Shown: one piece after another, positions 19,181-27,583 of the stretch
Layout: every line of letters begins with the position of its first letter
How positions within the stretch are numbered: position 1 is the first letter of the stretch
Assembly: GCF_900174585.1 (NCBI RefSeq)
Contig: NZ_FWPT01000002.1
Span: 496,001 to 560,000 of the forward strand
Direction: 5' to 3'
Length of the DNA stretch: 64,000 nucleotides
Source of the DNA: Parendozoicomonas haliclonae
Lineage (GTDB): Bacteria; Pseudomonadota; Gammaproteobacteria; Pseudomonadales; Endozoicomonadaceae
Program-made: the position numbers and the translations under genes
Notes under the pieces: model-generated
Database searches by the model: none
The model's input: only the letters and a program-made list of their open reading frames with translations
What the model was told of the DNA's origin: nothing

Positions 19181-20674
19181 TTAGAGGGTTACACCACTCT
19201 TAAAGATCGCCAGTTCACGGAAGTCATTCACCTCATTGCGAACCTGCTTACCATTTACACAGTCAACCAGATAATCAACAAACAGCTCATGCAGGTCTTC
19301 CATGGAGATATCTTCAATCAAACGACCCGCGTTAAAATCAATCCAGTTTGGTTTGTTCGCTGCCAGTTCGCTGTTGGTTGCGATCTTCATGGTTGGAACA
19401 AAACCACCGTAAGGTGTACCACGACCGGTCGTGAACAACACCATATGACAGCCAGCCGCGGCCAGAGCCGTTGTCGCCACAGCATCATTGCCCGGAGCTT
19501 CCAACAGGTTTAGGCCTGGAACCTTCAGGATCTCGCCATACTTCAGCACATCCTGCACAGGTGACTGACCCGCCTTCTGGGTGCAGCCCATGGACTTATC
19601 CTCAAGCGTGGAAATACCACCTTTTTTATTACCCGGAGACGGGTTCTCGTAAACCACCTGACCATGGCGTTCAAAGTAGTCTTTAAAGCCATTTACCATC
19701 TCGACAGTCTTATCAAAGACTTCCTGGTTACAGCAACGCTCCATCAAGAGGGTTTCGGCGCCGAACATTTCCGGTACTTCAGTCAGCACAGACGTGCCGC
19801 CATTGTGAATGAGGTAATCGGAGAATACGCCCAGCAGGGGGTTGGCAGTAATGCCGGACAGGCCATCAGAGCCACCACACTCCAGACCAACCTTCAGTTC
19901 ACCAATGGAGGCTGCTTCACGACGATCATTACGCATGGATTCATAAAGGGCTTTCAGCCTCTCCACACCCGCTTCGATCTCATCCTGTTCCTGCTGACAG
20001 ATCATGAAATCAACACGCAGGTTCTCGCAGTCCACACCTTCACGGAAAGCGGCAACCTGATTGTTCTCACAGCCAAGCCCAACAACCATAACGGCACCGG
20101 CATTCGGGTGACGAACCATGTTTTGCAGAATGGTCTTGGTTGTTTCATGGTCATCCCCCATCTGGGAGCAACCGTAAGGGTGAGGAAGAGCATAAACGCC
20201 GTCGATATCTTCCGGGTTTACCTCTTTTTTGAAACGCTCAACGATCTTCTGGGTAATACCATTCACGCAGCTGACCGTTGGAATCACCCACAGCTCATTC
20301 CGAATACCGATTTCACCGCTTTTTCTACGGTAAACATTAATTTTGCGTTCACGGGATGTTACGGTGAATTCAGGGAACGACGGCTCGTAACTGTACTCTT
20401 CAGCGCCTTCAAGGGAGGTCTTGATATTGTGGGTATGAACCCACTCACCCGCCTTGATGGAAGTGGTTGCATGACCGATCGGCAGCCCATATTTAATAAT
20501 CGCCTGACCGGCTTCAATATTCTGCGCCGCAATCTTGTGACCACGGCCGATCTCTTCCAGAAGCGCGATCGCGTCACCAGACTGTGCGGTAATCTGCTCT
20601 CCCGCCTTCAAATCGCCGAGAGCAACAATCACATTATCAGATTTGTGAATAATGATGCTTTGTTTGGTGGTCAT
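19181..20674 (-). CDS. uxaA: Altronate dehydratase
   Basis: UxaA (497 residues) dehydrates D-altronate to 2-keto-3-deoxygluconate. It shows the N-terminal SAF-like domain (about residues 10-90) and the large catalytic domain with HPYGCSQMGDDHETT, GLGCENNQ and LECGGSDGLSGITANPLLG, then CTQKAGQSPVQDVLKYG and TTGRGTPYGG. The length matches the E. coli enzyme (495). It is the second gene of a kdgR-uxaA pair with a TAATG junction, and its start is fixed by that overlap. Confidence 0.96.
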   Translation of the reverse strand: MTTKQSIIIHKSDNVIVALGDLKAGEQITAQSGDAIALLEEIGRGHKIAAQNIEAGQAIIKYGLPIGHATTSIKAGEWVHTHNIKTSLEGAEEYSYEPSFPEFTVTSRERKINVYRRKSGEIGIRNELWVIPTVSCVNGITQKIVERFKKEVNPEDIDGVYALPHPYGCSQMGDDHETTKTILQNMVRHPNAGAVMVVGLGCENNQVAAFREGVDCENLRVDFMICQQEQDEIEAGVERLKALYESMRNDRREAASIGELKVGLECGGSDGLSGITANPLLGVFSDYLIHNGGTSVLTEVPEMFGAETLLMERCCNQEVFDKTVEMVNGFKDYFERHGQVVYENPSPGNKKGGISTLEDKSMGCTQKAGQSPVQDVLKYGEILKVPGLNLLEAPGNDAVATTALAAAGCHMVLFTTGRGTPYGGFVPTMKIATNSELAANKPNWIDFNAGRLIEDISMEDLHELFVDYLVDCVNGKQVRNEVNDFRELAIFKSGVTL

Positions 20675-21465
20675 TACAGCTCCTTACAGCTGGAACCAAA
20701 GTCTAAAGAGCAGCCCATTTCCCGGGACACGCACTCTCCAGCCTTACACAATTGACTGATGACTTCCGGCATAAGCTCTTCATTAATCCGGAAGACAGGA
20801 ATCGATATGCTGATACCGGCTACCGATTTATTGGTTTGGTCAAATACAGGTACAGCAAAACAACGGACGCTCAGCTCATGTTCCTGATCATCAATGGCAT
20901 AGGAACGCGCCCTTACAGTATCAAGCTCTTGTCGCCACCCTTCCGGAGTGGTGATCGTGTGCTCGGTAAAACGCTGAAATTCAATAGCCTTAAGCAAGTC
21001 GCGCATTTGATGGTCTGACCACGACGACACTATAGCCTTGCCAATGGCTGTACAGTGCAATGGCGCTCTGCGTCCTACCCGGGAAACAAGTTGTAATGCA
21101 TGGCGGGAGGGTATTTTGTGCAGATAGACTATAGATGCTTCGTCAAAGACTGCCAGATGGACTGTTTCACCGGTCAAATCCGCCAGCCCGCGCATGTAAG
21201 GGTCTGCGATACTGACCAGATCCAGACTCTCAGTTACCCTGGAGGAGAGCTCAAACAGCTTCATTGTCAGCGTGTAATGTTCGGATTCCGGAAACTGGCG
21301 AACATAGCCAAGGTTTTCCAGTGTTTTCACAAAACGGTGAACCGTTGCTTTTGGGAGTTCCAGCTCCTGAGCCAGATCACTAACACCGATTTCACCGTCA
21401 TCGCTCATCTTTTCCAGAATCGAGAAAAGCCTGACCACGGCTGAAACTAACGAGGAATTATCCAT
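20674..21465 (-). CDS. kdgR: KdgR-type IclR-family transcriptional regulator (paralogue 2)
   Basis: IclR-family regulator of 263 residues with a winged helix-turn-helix (VSDLAQELELPKATVHRF) and an effector domain (TGETVHLAV, HKIPSRHALQLVSRVGRRAPLHCTAIGKA). It resembles the regulator at 15350-16123 nearly throughout and differs mainly at the C-terminus. It is cotranscribed with uxaA and divergent from the uxaB operon, which suggests autoregulation and control of both. No clear Shine-Dalgarno sequence precedes its ATG, as in the paralogue. Confidence 0.87.
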   Translation of the reverse strand: MDNSSLVSAVVRLFSILEKMSDDGEIGVSDLAQELELPKATVHRFVKTLENLGYVRQFPESEHYTLTMKLFELSSRVTESLDLVSIADPYMRGLADLTGETVHLAVFDEASIVYLHKIPSRHALQLVSRVGRRAPLHCTAIGKAIVSSWSDHQMRDLLKAIEFQRFTEHTITTPEGWRQELDTVRARSYAIDDQEHELSVRCFAVPVFDQTNKSVAGISISIPVFRINEELMPEVISQLCKAGECVSREMGCSLDFGSSCKEL

Positions 21466-21871
21466 ATAAATGAAACTGCAAACTGGATTTATGGCGCTCC
21501 CAATACAGCCCCATACAGGCTATCAAGCATCAAAGGAGATGCCTGAAAGACAAACGGTGACTAAATAAGAGATGTCAGTATGGATTTACATCAAGAATGA
21601 AGAGCTCTGCCCAGGGTAACGATTACTACTGCCATAAAATAATGCAGCTTTAAAAAGCAGAATAAAAATTCAACAACTGTTTTCTAAATAAATAAGAGGT
21701 GTCTAATAAATAATAACCAAACCTAAAGAAACGCTTTGGTTAATTTCTAAACACTCTATTCAGAAGACATCTATCTACGTGGTGCCCGATCAAGTATGGC
21801 GGCATTCTAAAACGCACATTATCGAAAACCATTGACACACATCAAACACGACTGGCTTTCGATATATTTTT

Positions 21872-21886
21872 TGAAACAGTGTTCCA
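21872..21886. promoter_or_regulatory. Putative KdgR operator upstream of uxaB
   Basis: TGAAACAGTGTTCCA is a near-perfect dyad (one mismatch between arms) with GAAAC and GTTYC half-sites resembling KdgR boxes of other gammaproteobacteria. It lies 10 bp upstream of a candidate -35 element in the region shared by kdgR-uxaA and uxaB. Regulator binding is inferred. Confidence 0.5.
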
Positions 21887-21895
21887 TTTTACGTA

Positions 21896-21924
21896 TTGAC
21901 GCTAAAAAGAACTGAACTTATCGT
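21896..21924 (+). promoter_or_regulatory. Putative sigma-70 promoter of the uxaB operon
   Basis: TTGACG (-35), a 17-bp spacer and TATCGT (-10, 4 of 6 matches), about 110 bp before the uxaB start. It is prediction by eye only. Confidence 0.4.
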
Positions 21925-22035
21925 CCGCCACATCATCAGGAATGCCTCTGCTGGTTAATTAACGACCAGAACAATCAGCACCCTGTTTTTCTCATTATTT
22001 GCGTGGTGCCCTCCTGCAAATCTGGAGAAAAGACC

Positions 22036-23487
22036 ATGACCGCACTCGGCCAATCATTTCGCACCCAGCCGAAATATACCGAGAGAGTGATTCAGTTTGG
22101 TGAAGGCAACTTTCTTCGTGCCTTCGTCGATTGGCAGCTCGATATTCTGAATGAGAAAAACGGACTGGATGCCGGTATCGTCATCGTTCGTCCGATTGAT
22201 ACCAACCAGCCATCACTGAACGAACAGGATAGTCTTTACACAACCGTTGTACGCGGCATAGATGACAATGGCGAAACCGTAAGCCATAACCGGGTTATCA
22301 CCTCCGTGACCCGTGAAGTGCAGATTTATAAGGAATTCGAGGAATACCTCAAGCTCGCTCATAACCCTGACCTGCGCTTCATTTTCTCCAACACGACCGA
22401 AGCCGGCATCGTTTGGAACGGAGATTGCCAGTACAACGACCAGCCACAGGTCAGCTTCCCGGCCAAGCTCACCCGCTTGCTGCACGAACGTTTCGTGACG
22501 TTTGAAGGTGCTGCCGATAAAGGTCTGGTTGTTATTCCGTGTGAACTGATCGACTACAACGGCGACAAGCTGTTTGAACTGATCAAGAAGCACGCACAAG
22601 AGTGGAAGCTGGAAGAGAGCTTCACCGCATGGCTGGAAACCGCCTGCACCTTCTGCTCCACCCTGGTTGACCGTATCGTTACCGGTTACCCACGTAACGA
22701 GATTGCCGAACTGGAAGCGCAGCTGGGTTATGAGGACAAGTTCCTGGTAACTGCCGAGTACTTCCATCTGTTCGTCATTCAGGGTCCGGCCTGGCTGGCA
22801 GAAGAACTGAAGCTGGAAGGCAGCGAACTGAACATCAAACTGGTTGATGACATTCGCCCTTATAAGGAGCGCAAGGTTGCCATCCTGAACGGTGCCCACA
22901 CCGCAATGGTACCGGTTGCCATGCTGCAGGGTATTGAAACTGTTGGCAACGCCATGTCTTCCGAATTTGTGAATGGCTACGTGCGTGATCTGATTGAACA
23001 GGAAGTAATTCCGTCACTGGATCTGCCAAAGGAAGAACTGGAAACCTTTGCCAACGCAGTTTACGACCGTTTCAGCAACCCGTTCATTGCCCATCGTCTT
23101 CAGGATATCTCCCTGAACTCCATGAGCAAATTCAAAACCCGTCTGTTGCCGCAAATGATTGGCTACAGCGATAAGTTCGGCCAACTGCCGAAGCGTATTG
23201 TGTTCTCCATGGCGGCCCTGATGGCTCTGTATCGTGGGGAATTCAAAGACATGACGTTCCCGTTAAATGATGACGGCTACATCCTGGAATTCTTTGAAGC
23301 TAATAAAGGTCTGTACGAATCCGAACAGGGTCTTGAGGAGCTGGCTCAGAAATTCCTTGGTATGTCTCATCACTGGGATCGTGATCTGAATGAGATTCCG
23401 GAGCTGACCAGCACTCTGGCTCAATACCTGAATCTGATTATTCACGGTGAATTTAATCCGGAATCCATTCTGGCTGTTTTGAAGTAA
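22036..23487 (+). CDS. uxaB: Tagaturonate reductase (altronate oxidoreductase)
   Basis: UxaB (483 residues, equal to the E. coli length) reduces D-tagaturonate to D-altronate with NADH. It is a mannitol-dehydrogenase-superfamily protein with the N-terminal segment VIQFGEGNFLRAFVDWQ, then SNTTEAGI, DRIVTGYPR and the catalytic-region segment YKERKVAILNGAHTAMVPVA. The frame is open from 22003, but I chose the ATG at 22036 for its GGAGAAAAG site and the match to the family start. It is first in the uxaB-dctPQM-lgoD-kdgK-eda operon. Because uxuB is absent nearby, this enzyme might also act on fructuronate; that is inference. Confidence 0.94.
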   Translation: MTALGQSFRTQPKYTERVIQFGEGNFLRAFVDWQLDILNEKNGLDAGIVIVRPIDTNQPSLNEQDSLYTTVVRGIDDNGETVSHNRVITSVTREVQIYKEFEEYLKLAHNPDLRFIFSNTTEAGIVWNGDCQYNDQPQVSFPAKLTRLLHERFVTFEGAADKGLVVIPCELIDYNGDKLFELIKKHAQEWKLEESFTAWLETACTFCSTLVDRIVTGYPRNEIAELEAQLGYEDKFLVTAEYFHLFVIQGPAWLAEELKLEGSELNIKLVDDIRPYKERKVAILNGAHTAMVPVAMLQGIETVGNAMSSEFVNGYVRDLIEQEVIPSLDLPKEELETFANAVYDRFSNPFIAHRLQDISLNSMSKFKTRLLPQMIGYSDKFGQLPKRIVFSMAALMALYRGEFKDMTFPLNDDGYILEFFEANKGLYESEQGLEELAQKFLGMSHHWDRDLNEIPELTSTLAQYLNLIIHGEFNPESILAVLK

Positions 23488-23531
23488 TCGTCCCCCTAAA
23501 CGATACACACTGAAGTTAATTAGGAAGCCCC

Positions 23532-24539
23532 ATGTTAAAACAATTTAAATTGAAGACCCGTAAACTGGCTAATGTTTGCGCACTGAGCCTTGGCGCCGCT
23601 ATGGCGATGACTCCTGGCATGGCCAGCGCTCTGGATATCATGGTTGCCTACGGTAATCAGCCAGGCGAGCCAATTGATAAGGCTCTGCACCTGTGGGCAG
23701 AAAAAGTTGAAGAACGTTCCAACGGCGAGATCGAACTGAAACTGTTCCCATCCAGCCAGCTGGGCGCGGAAACAGAAGTGATGGAACAGGCCAAGATGGG
23801 CGCGCCAATCATCACTATCTCTTCTTACGGCAGCCTGATGGACATCGTTCCTGATCTGGGTGTTATCAACGCGCCTTATCTGACCCAGAGCTTTGACGAC
23901 AAGTCCAAGCTGCTGAACTCCGACTGGTTCAAGGGCAAGTCCGAAGAACTGAGCAAGAAAGGTCTGCAGATCGTAGTTCCTGACGTGGTATACGGCACTC
24001 GTCACCTGATGAGCAAATTCCCGGTCAAGACCACTGAGGATCTGAAAGGCAAGAAGGTTCGCGTGCAGCAGTCCCGTCTGTTTATCGCCACCATCAAGAC
24101 CATGGGCGGTGTACCGACTCCAATGTCTCTGGCTGACGTATACCCGGGTCTGGCTCAGGGCGTAGTTGACGGTCTGGAAAACCCATCTGTTGTGCTGCTG
24201 GGCGGCAAGTTCCACGAAGTCGCAAAAGAGCTGAACCTGACCGGTCACACCAAGCACATGTCTCCATTCGTTGCCGGTTCTGCGTTCTGGGAAACCCTGT
24301 CTGAAGAACAGAAGACCATCCTGATCGAAACCAGCCGCGACATGGTTAAGCACGGCGCTGAACTGGTTATGGCCAGCGAGGAAGCTGCTATCGAAGAACT
24401 GAAGGCCAATGGCGTGAAGGTTAACGAAGTAGACATCGCCGCGTTTGAAGAAAGCGCTCGCAAAATGGTTCAGGCCGAGTTCCCAGAGTGGACTCCAAAC
24501 CTGTACACCGACACTCAGAAGCTGATGCAGTCTCTGTAA
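23532..24539 (+). CDS. dctP: TRAP transporter substrate-binding protein (DctP family)
   Basis: Periplasmic solute-binding protein of 335 residues with a signal peptide ending near GMASA/LD. DctP-family patterns are visible: GSQLGAETEVMEQ-like text (SSQLGAETEVMEQ, about residues 75-87), the GKKVRVQQS segment with the conserved Arg that binds the ligand carboxylate, and PTPMSLADVYPGLAQGVVDGLENP. From context the ligand is probably a hexuronate or L-galactonate. AGGAAG precedes the start. A strong hairpin follows the gene. Confidence 0.93.
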   Translation: MLKQFKLKTRKLANVCALSLGAAMAMTPGMASALDIMVAYGNQPGEPIDKALHLWAEKVEERSNGEIELKLFPSSQLGAETEVMEQAKMGAPIITISSYGSLMDIVPDLGVINAPYLTQSFDDKSKLLNSDWFKGKSEELSKKGLQIVVPDVVYGTRHLMSKFPVKTTEDLKGKKVRVQQSRLFIATIKTMGGVPTPMSLADVYPGLAQGVVDGLENPSVVLLGGKFHEVAKELNLTGHTKHMSPFVAGSAFWETLSEEQKTILIETSRDMVKHGAELVMASEEAAIEELKANGVKVNEVDIAAFEESARKMVQAEFPEWTPNLYTDTQKLMQSL

Positions 24540-24550
24540 TAGGCCATAGA

Positions 24551-24573
24551 GGAGAGCCGGCTTCCGGCTCTCC
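24551..24573 (+). other. Perfect 10-bp intra-operon hairpin between dctP and dctQ
   Basis: GGAGAGCCGG pairs with CCGGCTCTCC around a 3-nt loop, 11 bp after the dctP stop. No T tract follows. It may protect the dctP message from 3' exonuclease or attenuate transcription, giving more binding protein than membrane subunits. Confidence 0.7.
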
Positions 24574-24599
24574 ATCTTAAAAGTTCCGGAGCGTTCCGC

Positions 24600-25103
24600 A
24601 TGGATCAGAATTCACCTAACTCCCCTGAAGCAGCCCCAAAGAAGCGTGTCGGTATGCCCGCTTTTGAATTGGGCATCGCAGGTCTTGCTCTTTCCGCCAT
24701 CGTAATTATTACCGTGTGGGGTGTTTTCACCCGCTTCGTATTGAACGATCCAGCTCCATGGATTGAAGAAGCGTCACTGGCTCTGTTTATCTGGTTCTCC
24801 ATGCTGGGTGCCAGCGCTTTGATGAAAGACGATGAACACGTACGCATTGATTTCCTGATCAAGAAGTTTCCACCATCCGTACGTTTCGTACTTGATCAAA
24901 TCGTTCGCAATCTCATCATTATTGCATCACTGGGATTCATGGCTTATTGGGGTTTCAAGTTAATCCCGATGTCGACTTTCCGTTTAACACCGACACTTCA
25001 GATTCCCTATTCCTACATTCACTCGGCTGTAGCAATCAGCTCAGTGTTAATGATCATTCATTGTATTTTTAATATTTACAACGCTATTTCAGAAAAGAAA
25101 TAG
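24600..25103 (+). CDS. dctQ: TRAP transporter small membrane subunit (DctQ family)
   Basis: Four-helix inner-membrane protein (167 residues) of the tripartite transporter. The N-terminus is proline-rich and cytoplasmic. The membrane segments begin near residues 25, 62, 100 and 140, with the family pattern RFVLNDPAPWIEEASLALFIW between the first two. It works with DctP and DctM in a Na+-driven symporter. GGAG lies about 10 nt before the ATG. Confidence 0.92.
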   Translation: MDQNSPNSPEAAPKKRVGMPAFELGIAGLALSAIVIITVWGVFTRFVLNDPAPWIEEASLALFIWFSMLGASALMKDDEHVRIDFLIKKFPPSVRFVLDQIVRNLIIIASLGFMAYWGFKLIPMSTFRLTPTLQIPYSYIHSAVAISSVLMIIHCIFNIYNAISEKK

Positions 25104-25121
25104 TCGCAGGAGTTTTAAAGG

Positions 25122-26411
25122 ATGTCTGTTGTAGTTCCTGTCGGTATTTTATTGCTCCTGTTTATGATCGGTATGCCAGTTGCATTCTCGATCTTTATCG
25201 GAACACTGTCTTATTTCCTGTTCTTCTCGAACCTTCCAATGATGATGATGGTTCAGCGCATGGCGGGCGGTCTGGAATCCGTTGCCCTGCTGGCAATTCC
25301 TTTCTTCATTATGGCTGGCGTGTTCATGAACCACTCGGGTATCAGTAAACGCCTTATCAAATTCTGTGAAGACCTGACCGGCCATATGAATGGTGGTCTG
25401 GCCCAGGTGAACGTACTGCTGAGCACCCTGATGGGTGGTCTGTCCGGCTCCAACATTGCTGATGCGGCCATGGGTGCCAAACTGCTGGTTCCTGAAATGG
25501 TGAAGCGTGGCTACTCTGCCTCCTTCTCCTCTGCAGTAACCGCTGCCTCTGCACTGATCACCCCGATCATTCCACCGGGCATCGCAATGATCATCTATGG
25601 CTACGTAAACAACGTATCCATTGGTCGTCTGTTTATGGCCGGTATTGTTCCTGGTGCACTGCTGTGTATCTCCATGATGGTGCTGGTAAACCACATTTCC
25701 AAAAAGCGTGGTTACATGCCAATCCGTGAGAAGCGTGCCAGTGCCAAGGAAATCGCTTTCTCCGCCCGTGATGCCATGGCAGCGATGACCTTGCCGCTGA
25801 TCATCATCGGTGGTATCCGCTTCGGTGTGTTCACCCCGACAGAAGCCGGTGCGATCGCTGTCGTTTACGCCCTGTTCCTCGGTTTCTTTGTCTACAAGGA
25901 AATGGATCTGGTGAAGCTGTGGGATTCCCTGAAAGAATCCACTCTGGCTTCTGCCAACGTGCTGTTCATTATCTGTGTAGCGGCAGGCTTCTCCCGCTTC
26001 CTGACCTGGGAACAGGTGCCACAGTCTCTGGCCGAGATGATCACCCAGGTTGTGGACAGCAAATATATGTTCCTGCTGGTTGTGAATGTGTTCCTGCTGA
26101 TCGTCGGTATGTTCCTGGAAGGTAACGCCGTCATGATCGTACTGGCTCCTCTGCTGGCGCCTGTTGCTGCCGCCTACGGCATCGACCCTGTTCACTTCGG
26201 TATCGTGTTCATCTTCAACTCCGCCATCGGCACCGTTACTCCGCCGCTGGGCACCGTTATGTTCACCACGTGCTCCATCACAAAAGTGGACATTGAAGAT
26301 TTCGTTAAGGAAGTCATGCCGTTCTGGATGCTGTTGTTCGCCATGCTGGCGGCCATCACCTACATCCCGGGCATCTCCACTCTGGTTCCAAACATGGTTT
26401 ACGGCGGCTGA
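25122..26411 (+). CDS. dctM: TRAP transporter large permease subunit (DctM family)
   Basis: Polytopic inner-membrane permease (429 residues) with about 12 hydrophobic segments. Family motifs include PFFIMAGVFM, GGLSGSNIADAAMGAKLLVPEM, the ALITPIIPPGIAMIIYG loop and the second-half NSAIGTVTPPLGTVMF. It is preceded by AGGAG and lies 18 bp after dctQ. It forms the transport path for the uronate-type substrate bound by DctP. An equally long minus-strand frame here is His/Gln-rich antisense. Confidence 0.95.
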   Translation: MSVVVPVGILLLLFMIGMPVAFSIFIGTLSYFLFFSNLPMMMMVQRMAGGLESVALLAIPFFIMAGVFMNHSGISKRLIKFCEDLTGHMNGGLAQVNVLLSTLMGGLSGSNIADAAMGAKLLVPEMVKRGYSASFSSAVTAASALITPIIPPGIAMIIYGYVNNVSIGRLFMAGIVPGALLCISMMVLVNHISKKRGYMPIREKRASAKEIAFSARDAMAAMTLPLIIIGGIRFGVFTPTEAGAIAVVYALFLGFFVYKEMDLVKLWDSLKESTLASANVLFIICVAAGFSRFLTWEQVPQSLAEMITQVVDSKYMFLLVVNVFLLIVGMFLEGNAVMIVLAPLLAPVAAAYGIDPVHFGIVFIFNSAIGTVTPPLGTVMFTTCSITKVDIEDFVKEVMPFWMLLFAMLAAITYIPGISTLVPNMVYGG

Positions 26412-26465
26412 GTCTGACTCAGGCGCCACCAAGAAATTACCTCTGACTTTTCAGGACTGTTCACA

Positions 26466-27482
26466 ATGAAAAAACTCGTTTGCCAAGAACCTCACGTGAT
26501 GGAATACGTGACTGCTGACATGCCGGCTCCTAAGGCAGGTGAAATTCTTCTGAAGGTTGAAGCCGTGAGCATCTGCGGTACCGACATTCATGCCTTCGGT
26601 GGTAACCAGCCATTCTTTGAATACCCACGTGTTCTGGGCCACGAAATCTGTGGTCACATCGCCGAGCTGGGCGAGGGTGTAGACTCCGTTGCTGTTGGTG
26701 AGCGCGTTGCTGTGATCCCTTACGTAGCCTGCGAGAAGTGCCCGGCCTGCCAATCCGGCAAGACCAACTGCTGTGAAGCTATCTCCGTTATCGGCGTTCA
26801 CCAGGACGGTGGTTTCTGTGAATACCTGACCGTACCGGCCAAGAACATCCTCTCCGTTGGTGATGTGGACCCTGAGCTGGCGGCCTTTATCGAGCCATTC
26901 GCCATCAGCGCCCACTCCGTTCACCGCGCCAAGGTGGCTGAAGGCGAACACGTTCTGGTGGTTGGCGCAGGCCCTATCGGTATCGGCGCAGCTGCTATCG
27001 CCAAAGCCTACGGTGCCAAGGTTGTTGTTGCAGATATGAACGAAGAGCGTCTGGCTCACGTTCGTCAGACCCTGGGCCTGGCGACTGCCAACCCTGGCGA
27101 TGCCAACTATGCAGACACCCTGAAAGCCGAATTCGATGGCATTATGCCTGAGAAGCTGATCGACGCGACCGGCAACCCACACTCCATGAACAACGCCGTT
27201 AACGTGATCCGTCACGGCGGCACCATCGTGTTTGTTGGTCTGTTCAAAGGCAACCTGGACTTCTCCGATATTGAGTTCCACAAGCGTGAAACGACTATGA
27301 TGGGCAGCCGTAATGCCACTATGGCCGACTTCGCTGCCGTTCAGAAGCTGATGGCGGAAGGTAAACTGTCCAAGGAACTGATGCTGTCTCACCGTTTCAA
27401 CTTCCATGAAATCGGTCACACCTATCAGCAGGACGTTGTTGAAAATAAAGAGCTGGTTAAAGGCGTTATTCTTTTCAACTAA
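26466..27482 (+). CDS. lgoD: L-galactonate-5-dehydrogenase-like zinc alcohol dehydrogenase
   Basis: Medium-chain zinc dehydrogenase of 338 residues. The catalytic zinc ligands lie in ICGTDIHAFGGNQPFF and LGHEICGHI, the structural-zinc loop is CEKCPACQSGKTNCC, and the NAD-binding fold is VLVVGAGPIGIGAAAIA. The sequence follows E. coli LgoD (YjjN) closely, for example GGNQPFF-YPRVLGHEICG and VIGVHQDGGF. LgoD oxidises L-galactonate to D-tagaturonate, the substrate of UxaB encoded upstream, so the activity fits the operon. Another sugar-acid dehydrogenase activity cannot be excluded. Confidence 0.85.
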   Translation: MKKLVCQEPHVMEYVTADMPAPKAGEILLKVEAVSICGTDIHAFGGNQPFFEYPRVLGHEICGHIAELGEGVDSVAVGERVAVIPYVACEKCPACQSGKTNCCEAISVIGVHQDGGFCEYLTVPAKNILSVGDVDPELAAFIEPFAISAHSVHRAKVAEGEHVLVVGAGPIGIGAAAIAKAYGAKVVVADMNEERLAHVRQTLGLATANPGDANYADTLKAEFDGIMPEKLIDATGNPHSMNNAVNVIRHGGTIVFVGLFKGNLDFSDIEFHKRETTMMGSRNATMADFAAVQKLMAEGKLSKELMLSHRFNFHEIGHTYQQDVVENKELVKGVILFN

Positions 27483-27512
27483 GGATTGTGTGACCCCTTT
27501 GCGGGTGTGAAA

Positions 27513-27535
27513 AGCAGGGAGATACACTCCCTGCT
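27513..27535 (+). other. Intra-operon hairpin between lgoD and kdgK
   Basis: A perfect 9-bp stem (AGCAGGGAG with CTCCCTGCT) around the loop ATACA, 30 bp after the lgoD stop. No T tract follows. It is probably an mRNA-stability or attenuation element. Confidence 0.6.
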
Positions 27536-27583
27536 CCCCGCAAGCAGGACATGTTTGGCAGCCAGAACGATTTGGACTTTTAC

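Larger units (their letters stand above)
21466..22035. promoter_or_regulatory. Long divergent control region between kdgR-uxaA and the uxaB operon
   Basis: 570 bp without a gene, more AT-rich than its surroundings. It holds the putative operator and promoter listed separately. It also holds an 8-bp inverted repeat TAACCAAA/TTTGGTTA (21714-21721 and 21735-21742, 13-nt loop) in the kdgR-uxaA leader, and a perfect TTGACA at 21832 with a TATATT element 25 bp downstream, too far for a standard promoter. A GGAGAAAAG ribosome-binding site precedes uxaB at 22036. Confidence 0.6.

Noticed and set aside
19664-20755. Plus-strand frame of 363 residues opposite uxaA
   Set aside because: The minus strand encodes altronate dehydratase over its whole expected length.
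21832-21868. TTGACA with TATATT as a uxaB promoter
   Set aside because: The -35 hexamer is perfect, but the spacer is 25 bp, far outside the usual 16-18.
23535-24575. Minus-strand frame of 346 residues opposite dctP
   Set aside because: Shadow frame; the plus strand encodes an unmistakable TRAP binding protein with signal peptide.
25149-26432. Long minus-strand frame (427 residues) opposite dctM
   Set aside because: His/Gln/Asp-rich antisense of a clear DctM gene, with no ribosome-binding site and no family pattern.
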